Assembly: GCF_014270105.1 (NCBI RefSeq)
Contig: NZ_JACNMF010000001.1
Coordinates: forward strand, 310,001 to 374,000
Length of the DNA stretch: 64,000 nucleotides
Direction: 5' to 3'
Source: Hyunsoonleella aquatilis
GTDB lineage: Bacteria > Bacteroidota > Bacteroidia > Flavobacteriales > Flavobacteriaceae
The notes beneath the pieces were generated by a model. The model had not been told where the DNA came from and made no database searches. It saw only the letters and a program-made list of their open reading frames with translations. Position 1 is the stretch's first letter; the number at the start of each line of letters is the position of its first letter. Below are positions 60,370 through 64,000 of the stretch, piece by piece. The position numbers and the translations under genes were made by a program.

Positions 60370-60909
60370 ATGACAAACAAAAATATACAAATAGCAACAG
60401 TTGGCGGAGGATGCTTTTGGTGTACCGAAGCCATATTTCAGGAATTAAAAGGTATTGAGAAAGTAGTGTCCGGATATTCCGGGGGGGATGCTCCCGGAAA
60501 ACCAACATATCGCGAAGTATGTTCGGGTTTAACCGGTCATGCCGAAGTCGTGCAAATTACCTTTGATGCCAATATGATTTCCTATGAGGAAATTCTACTT
60601 ATTTTTATGACCACACATGACCCTACAACGTTGAATAGGCAAGGGGCAGACAGGGGAACACAATACCGCTCGGTGATTTACCATCACGACGAAACCCAAA
60701 AAGAAATAGCTCAGGTTGTGGTAAAAGAAGTCGCCAAATATTTTGATGACCCAGTAGTAACTGAAATATCGCCTTTGGTTGTTTTTTATGATGCCGAGGA
60801 TTACCATCAAGATTATTATCGCAACAATACACAACAAGGCTATTGTAATGCAGTGATTACACCAAAGTTGGCGAAATTCAGAAAGTTGTATGCTGAAAAA
60901 TTAAAGTAA
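60370..60909 (+). CDS. msrA: Peptide methionine (S)-S-oxide reductase MsrA
   Basis: The 179-residue enzyme has the catalytic motif GGGCFWCTEAIFQELKG, YSGGDAPGKPTYREVCSGLTGHAE, MTTHDPTTLNRQGADRGTQYRS and the late EDYHQDYYRNN. Complements MsrB for full repair of oxidised Met. A repeat-like hairpin region (60301-60352, including TTTCAATTC-CCTA-GAATTGAAA) separates it from msrB. Confidence 0.95.
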   Translation: MTNKNIQIATVGGGCFWCTEAIFQELKGIEKVVSGYSGGDAPGKPTYREVCSGLTGHAEVVQITFDANMISYEEILLIFMTTHDPTTLNRQGADRGTQYRSVIYHHDETQKEIAQVVVKEVAKYFDDPVVTEISPLVVFYDAEDYHQDYYRNNTQQGYCNAVITPKLAKFRKLYAEKLK

Positions 60910-61000
60910 CTTCAAGTTTAAGACCCGCGAGGTTTAAGGTGCCGGACTGGTTTCACTATCAAACCTTATGATTTGGAACATTAAAACAAAAGGAAAATCG

Positions 61001-61489
61001 ATGTCTTATTACGCAAATAAACCACAACTGTTTAAAGCCCCAGAATTTGGTGTTGACACTTGGGTGGATAGTGACGGAAATAAAACTGATGCCATAAAAT
61101 TGTCAGATTTTAATGGAAAATTTAAGGTAGTGTTTTGTTTTCAAAGCTGGTGCCGTGGTTGTCACACTAAAGGTTTGCCCGACTTAAAAAGAATGGTCGA
61201 TGCTTTAAAAGAAAATGACAATGTGGTTTTTTTGGCCATTCAAACGGTTTTTGAAGGTCATCATGCAAATACGTATGAAAAAACGTTGGAAACTCAAAAG
61301 AAATATGGCTTACAAATACCGTTTGGATATGATGCTGGTAAAGAAGATGACTTGCAGTCCACTTTAATGCGCAACTATAAAACGGGTGGCACACCTTGGT
61401 TTATCTTTATAGATAAGAAGGATTTTGTAGTGTTTTCGGAATTCCATTTATACCCAAATAATGCCATCGAATTTCTTAAAACAATGTGA
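61001..61489 (+). CDS. Thioredoxin-fold redox protein (CxxC)
   Basis: ATG 61001 is preferred to an in-frame ATG at 60968. The 162-residue protein has a redox motif in FCFQSWCRGCHTKGLPDLKR, near residue 50, NDNVVFLAIQTVFEGHH and the cis-Pro TGGTPWFIFID. This is a TlpA/alkyl-hydroperoxide-like thioredoxin without signal peptide. It may reduce the Msr enzymes or peroxides. The next gene starts three bases after its stop. Confidence 0.87.
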   Translation: MSYYANKPQLFKAPEFGVDTWVDSDGNKTDAIKLSDFNGKFKVVFCFQSWCRGCHTKGLPDLKRMVDALKENDNVVFLAIQTVFEGHHANTYEKTLETQKKYGLQIPFGYDAGKEDDLQSTLMRNYKTGGTPWFIFIDKKDFVVFSEFHLYPNNAIEFLKTM

Positions 61490-61492
61490 TCT

Positions 61493-61741
61493 ATGGTGCC
61501 GAAAATCAAAATTTATGGTACTGAAAGATGTCATAAAAGTCAATATTATATTCATTTTTTAAAAGGTTTGAATCTTGATTTTCAGTTTCTTGATGTAGAA
61601 ATAGTTGAGGCCAATGCTGAGGCGTTACGAAGTTTATATGAAAATAGGCGACTTAATTTTCCAACGATTACCATTGGCGAAAAGAAACTAAGAAACCCAT
61701 CAGATTCAGATTTAAAAAAATGGATTGAAAAGTTATCATGA
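61493..61741 (+). CDS. Glutaredoxin-like protein (CxxS)
   Basis: The 82-residue glutaredoxin fold shows KIKIYGTERCHKSQYYIHFLKG with a CHKS active site, lacking the second Cys and so monothiol-like, RLNFPTITIGEKKLRNPSD, and a C-terminal helix. Starts 3 bases after the thioredoxin-fold gene, in the same unit. In E. coli a glutaredoxin is reported as a SelO target, and selO follows here. Confidence 0.85.
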   Translation: MVPKIKIYGTERCHKSQYYIHFLKGLNLDFQFLDVEIVEANAEALRSLYENRRLNFPTITIGEKKLRNPSDSDLKKWIEKLS

Positions 61742-61749
61742 AACTAAAA

Positions 61750-62049
61750 AGACCTGTCAGGTTTTCAAAACACTACTGTTCGGAAGAGTTTTGAAGAACC
61801 CTCCTAATCCCGCCTCTGGCGGGATTGTTCTCCCTTTTGAAAAGGGAGGAGCCAAAAAGCGACAAAAATTTAGGTTTAAAATTAAGAGATTCCTAGATTT
61901 AATCTCATATTAAGTTCTTCTCTTTTTGTAAAGAGGAGAATGAATTTCAATTTTTCATTAAAAAAAATTGAAAGAAAGAGGAGTTAAGACCCTATAAAAC
62001 GCTTTTATTCGTCTTCCGAGCACTTGTGTTTTCAAAACCTGACAGGTCT
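61750..62049. mobile_element. 300-bp inverted-repeat element between grx-like and selO
   Basis: The ends (61750-61773 and 62026-62049) are reverse complements with one mismatch in 24 (AGACCTGTCAGGTTTT-N-AAAACAC), and similarity continues through TCGGAAGA. Inside are nested hairpins: AATCCCGCC-TCT-GGCGGGATT, CTCCCTTTT / AAAAGGGAG and AT-rich ones around 61915-61965. There is no coding capacity. The element fills the whole gap. Its AGACCTGTCAGGT core relates to repeat fragments at 60920 and 32734. Confidence 0.7.
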
Positions 62050-62061
62050 AAAAAGTAGAAA

Positions 62062-63624
62062 ATGAAATTAAACATAAAAGATAAGTTCAATAAAGAGTTA
62101 CCGGCAGATCCTATTAAGGAAAACTCCAGAAGACAGGTGTCTGGAGCATGCTTTTCTTTTGTAGCGCCCGGGGAAACGTCAAAACCTGAATTGTTGCACG
62201 TATCTCCAGAAATGGCAAAAAGTTTAGGGCTTTCTTTGAAGGATACTGAAAGTAAGGAGTTCTTAAATGTTTTTACGGGAAATAAGGTGTTGCCAAATAC
62301 AAAACCTTATGCCATGTGCTACGGCGGGCATCAATTTGGAAATTGGGCGGGCCAACTAGGTGACGGCAGGGCGATCAATCTTTGCGAAGTAGAACATGAC
62401 GGCAAAAATTGGGCATTGCAATTAAAAGGTGCCGGGGAAACGCCCTATTCCAGAACGGCTGATGGATTGGCTGTTTTACGGTCTTCTATTCGGGAGTATT
62501 TATGTAGCGAAGCTATGTTTCATTTGGGCGTGCCTACTACTCGGGCTTTGTCATTGGCATTATCCGGAGACCGCGTGTTGCGGGACATGATGTATGATGG
62601 CAATGCCGCTTATGAAAAAGGGGCCATAGTTTGCAGGGTTGCCGAGTCCTTTTTACGTTTCGGGAACTACCAAATTTTTGTGGCGCGGCAAGATGAGGCA
62701 AACTTGAAAGTTTTGGTGGATTACACGATAAAACATCATTTTTCACACTTAGGTGAGCTCTCAAAAGAAACTTATATCGATTTCTTTAGGGAGGTCACCA
62801 ATCGCACTTTAGACATGATTATCCATTGGCAACGCGTTGGTTTTGTGCATGGTGTGATGAATACCGACAATATGTCAATTCTAGGTTTGACAATTGATTA
62901 TGGACCGTACGGTTGGTTAGAAGGTTATGATTATGGATGGACACCAAATACTACGGATAGGCAGCACAAACGTTACAGATATGGCAATCAGCCCAATGTT
63001 GGTCTTTGGAATTTGATACAGCTCGCCAATGCGCTTTACCCATTGATTGAGGAAGCTGAGCCTTTGGAAGCCATTTTAAATCAGTATAAAACGGACTATG
63101 ATGAGAAGTCTTTAGAAATGATGCGTTCGAAATTGGGATTGGAAATTGAAGATGAAAATGATCCAGACTTAATTCGGGATTTAGAAGATGTTTTACAACT
63201 CTCGGAAACGGACATGACAATCTTTTTCAGGAGTTTGGCCGATTTCAAAATAGAAGATGATTCCAAAGGTTTAAATTTTATTTTCGACGCATTTTACAAG
63301 CCAGATGAAGTTGCGTTCAATACTGAGGAACGTTGGAAAGATTGGTTTGTAAAATACGGAGAACGTTTACAAATGGAAACGCTTTCTTTTGAAGAGCGAA
63401 AAACGAAAATGAATGCCGTCAATCCCAAATATGTCCTAAGAAATTACATGGCGCAAATGGCCATCGATGATGCCGATAAAGGCAATTATGGATTAATTGA
63501 CGAATTATTCAGAATGCTCAGGAAGCCTTACGACGAGCAACCCGAATATGAAAAATGGTTTGCAAAACGACCAGAGTGGGCACGTTATAAAGTGGGGTGT
63601 TCGATGTTATCGTGTAGTTCTTAG
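62062..63624 (+). CDS. selO: Protein adenylyltransferase SelO (YdiU/UPF0061)
   Basis: The 520-residue pseudokinase-fold enzyme transfers AMP to proteins. Diagnostic stretches are YGGHQFGNWAGQLGDGRA, LQLKGAGETPYSRTADG, VLRSSIREYLCSEAMFHLGV, GFVHGVMNTDNMSILGLTIDYGPYG and RYGNQPNVGLWNL. The C-terminus VGCSMLSCSS keeps two Cys (513 and 518) where eukaryotic SelO has CxxU, consistent with redox control. It follows glutaredoxin- and thioredoxin-like genes and precedes a second msrA-like gene. Confidence 0.95.
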   Translation: MKLNIKDKFNKELPADPIKENSRRQVSGACFSFVAPGETSKPELLHVSPEMAKSLGLSLKDTESKEFLNVFTGNKVLPNTKPYAMCYGGHQFGNWAGQLGDGRAINLCEVEHDGKNWALQLKGAGETPYSRTADGLAVLRSSIREYLCSEAMFHLGVPTTRALSLALSGDRVLRDMMYDGNAAYEKGAIVCRVAESFLRFGNYQIFVARQDEANLKVLVDYTIKHHFSHLGELSKETYIDFFREVTNRTLDMIIHWQRVGFVHGVMNTDNMSILGLTIDYGPYGWLEGYDYGWTPNTTDRQHKRYRYGNQPNVGLWNLIQLANALYPLIEEAEPLEAILNQYKTDYDEKSLEMMRSKLGLEIEDENDPDLIRDLEDVLQLSETDMTIFFRSLADFKIEDDSKGLNFIFDAFYKPDEVAFNTEERWKDWFVKYGERLQMETLSFEERKTKMNAVNPKYVLRNYMAQMAIDDADKGNYGLIDELFRMLRKPYDEQPEYEKWFAKRPEWARYKVGCSMLSCSS

Positions 63625-63649
63625 AATTAAATTTATAAATTAAAAGTTT

Positions 63650-63777
63650 GAGTTTCCCCTCTAAAAAGCCTGTGCTGAGCTTGTCGAAGTAAGGGGAGAA
63701 AGGGGTGTGTTTTTAGGATTAGTGAAGTTTTTTGAAATTGATTTACACCTCCCTGAATCCCTCCTTGTTAGGAGGGA
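63650..63777. repeat. Repeat cluster between selO and the second msrA
   Basis: TTTCCCCTCTAAAAAG with a later GGGGAGAAA arm, the GCTGAGCTTGTCGAAGT stretch common in Flavobacteria, and a perfect hairpin TCCCTCCT-TGTT-AGGAGGGA (about 63755-63777). Non-coding. Confidence 0.5.
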
Positions 63778-63801
63778 CACTTAAAAATAAAACTCAAATG
63801 C

Positions 63802-64000
63802 ATGAAACAAAAAATAGTTTTCGGAGGCGGTTGCCATTGGTGTACGGAAGCCGTATTCCAATCTTTGAAAGGTGTGTCAAAGGTTGAACAGGGTTTTGCG
63901 GCTTCCACGGGGGCGGATCACAGTTTTTCCGAGGCGGTTATTGTACACTTTGATGAGGCTGAAATCTCATTGAATGTGCTTGTCGAGATTCATATACATA
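63802..64000 (+). CDS. Second MsrA-like methionine sulfoxide reductase, cut by window end
   Basis: ATG 63802; 66 codons visible. The start MKQKIVFGGGCHWCTEAVFQ keeps the catalytic Cys and WC but has His where MsrA usually has Phe (GGCFWC). FDEAEISLNVLVEIH follows. The motif GFAASTGADHSFSEAV is shorter than in the first MsrA, so this is a distinct subgroup. It extends the redox cluster. Confidence 0.85.
   Translation, partial: MKQKIVFGGGCHWCTEAVFQSLKGVSKVEQGFAASTGADHSFSEAVIVHFDEAEISLNVLVEIHIH

Noticed and set aside
1-64000. CRISPR arrays, rRNA operons, prophage, IS transposases, replication origin
   Set aside because: No regularly spaced repeats, rRNA sequence, transposase, integrase or DnaA-box cluster was seen.

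Overview
The window looks like the chromosome of a gliding marine member of the Flavobacteriaceae (Bacteroidota). The evidence is low-GC DNA, TAnnTTTG promoter boxes, gldB and gldC, proteins with type IX secretion (T9SS) tails, lipoproteins, TPR-type histidine kinases, M56/BlaI pairs and dispersed palindromic repeats. All functional calls rest on reading the sequence and on family knowledge; no database search was run.

Layout. 1-4029 (minus): an unfinished large carboxykinase-like protein, an exported protein and glutaryl-CoA dehydrogenase. 4197-8758: a TPR histidine kinase and LuxR-type regulator, a tiny peptide gene and a secreted ELWxxDGT-type protein, tied together by three copies of a 17-bp palindrome at set distances from the promoter boxes. 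8794-17006: a tRNA methyltransferase, a lipoprotein, a decayed TonB-plug-like pseudogene and a 1626-residue T9SS adhesin-like protein. 17264-24393: a sugar-acid catabolic operon with regulators at both ends (GntR, TtuC-like dehydrogenase, cyclase-type hydrolase, DUF1537 kinase, ACS-type MFS carrier, Gfo/Idh oxidoreductase, LacI). 24775-27561: a small lipoprotein and a second TPR kinase/regulator pair. 28386-31616: a BlaI/M56/TPR module behind three operator dyads. 31682-36897: a protease, a Bax-inhibitor-like protein, a glycosyltransferase with a flippase-like membrane protein, and a barrel protein. 36901-40566: ruvC and hemW wedged between repeats, then a second cyclase, DUF4230 and a YjbR-like protein. 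40750-44292: a structured repeat and small genes (DUF1272, NTF2-like, STAS, DUF4407). 44380-48240: a second BlaI/M56 module with different operators, a duplicated sensor domain and a TlpA-like thioredoxin. 48263-55515: a DMT permease, DnaG without zinc ligands, an orphan regulator with a Glu phosphosite, nadE, gldB-gldC and an M20 dipeptidase. 55577-59593: tRNA-Leu(TAG), a GAF-domain protein and an HD-PycTM fusion. 59834-64000: a redox-repair cluster (msrB, msrA, thioredoxin, glutaredoxin-like, selO, partial second msrA) with a repeat in nearly every gap.

Most interesting: the sugar-acid operon, whose dehydrogenase carries Phe where the catalytic Tyr is expected; the palindrome regulon of the first two-component system; the two BlaI/M56 modules with separate operator codes; the SelO/glutaredoxin/Msr cluster; and mobile repeats that supply a promoter to ruvC and probably new termini to RuvC and HemW.
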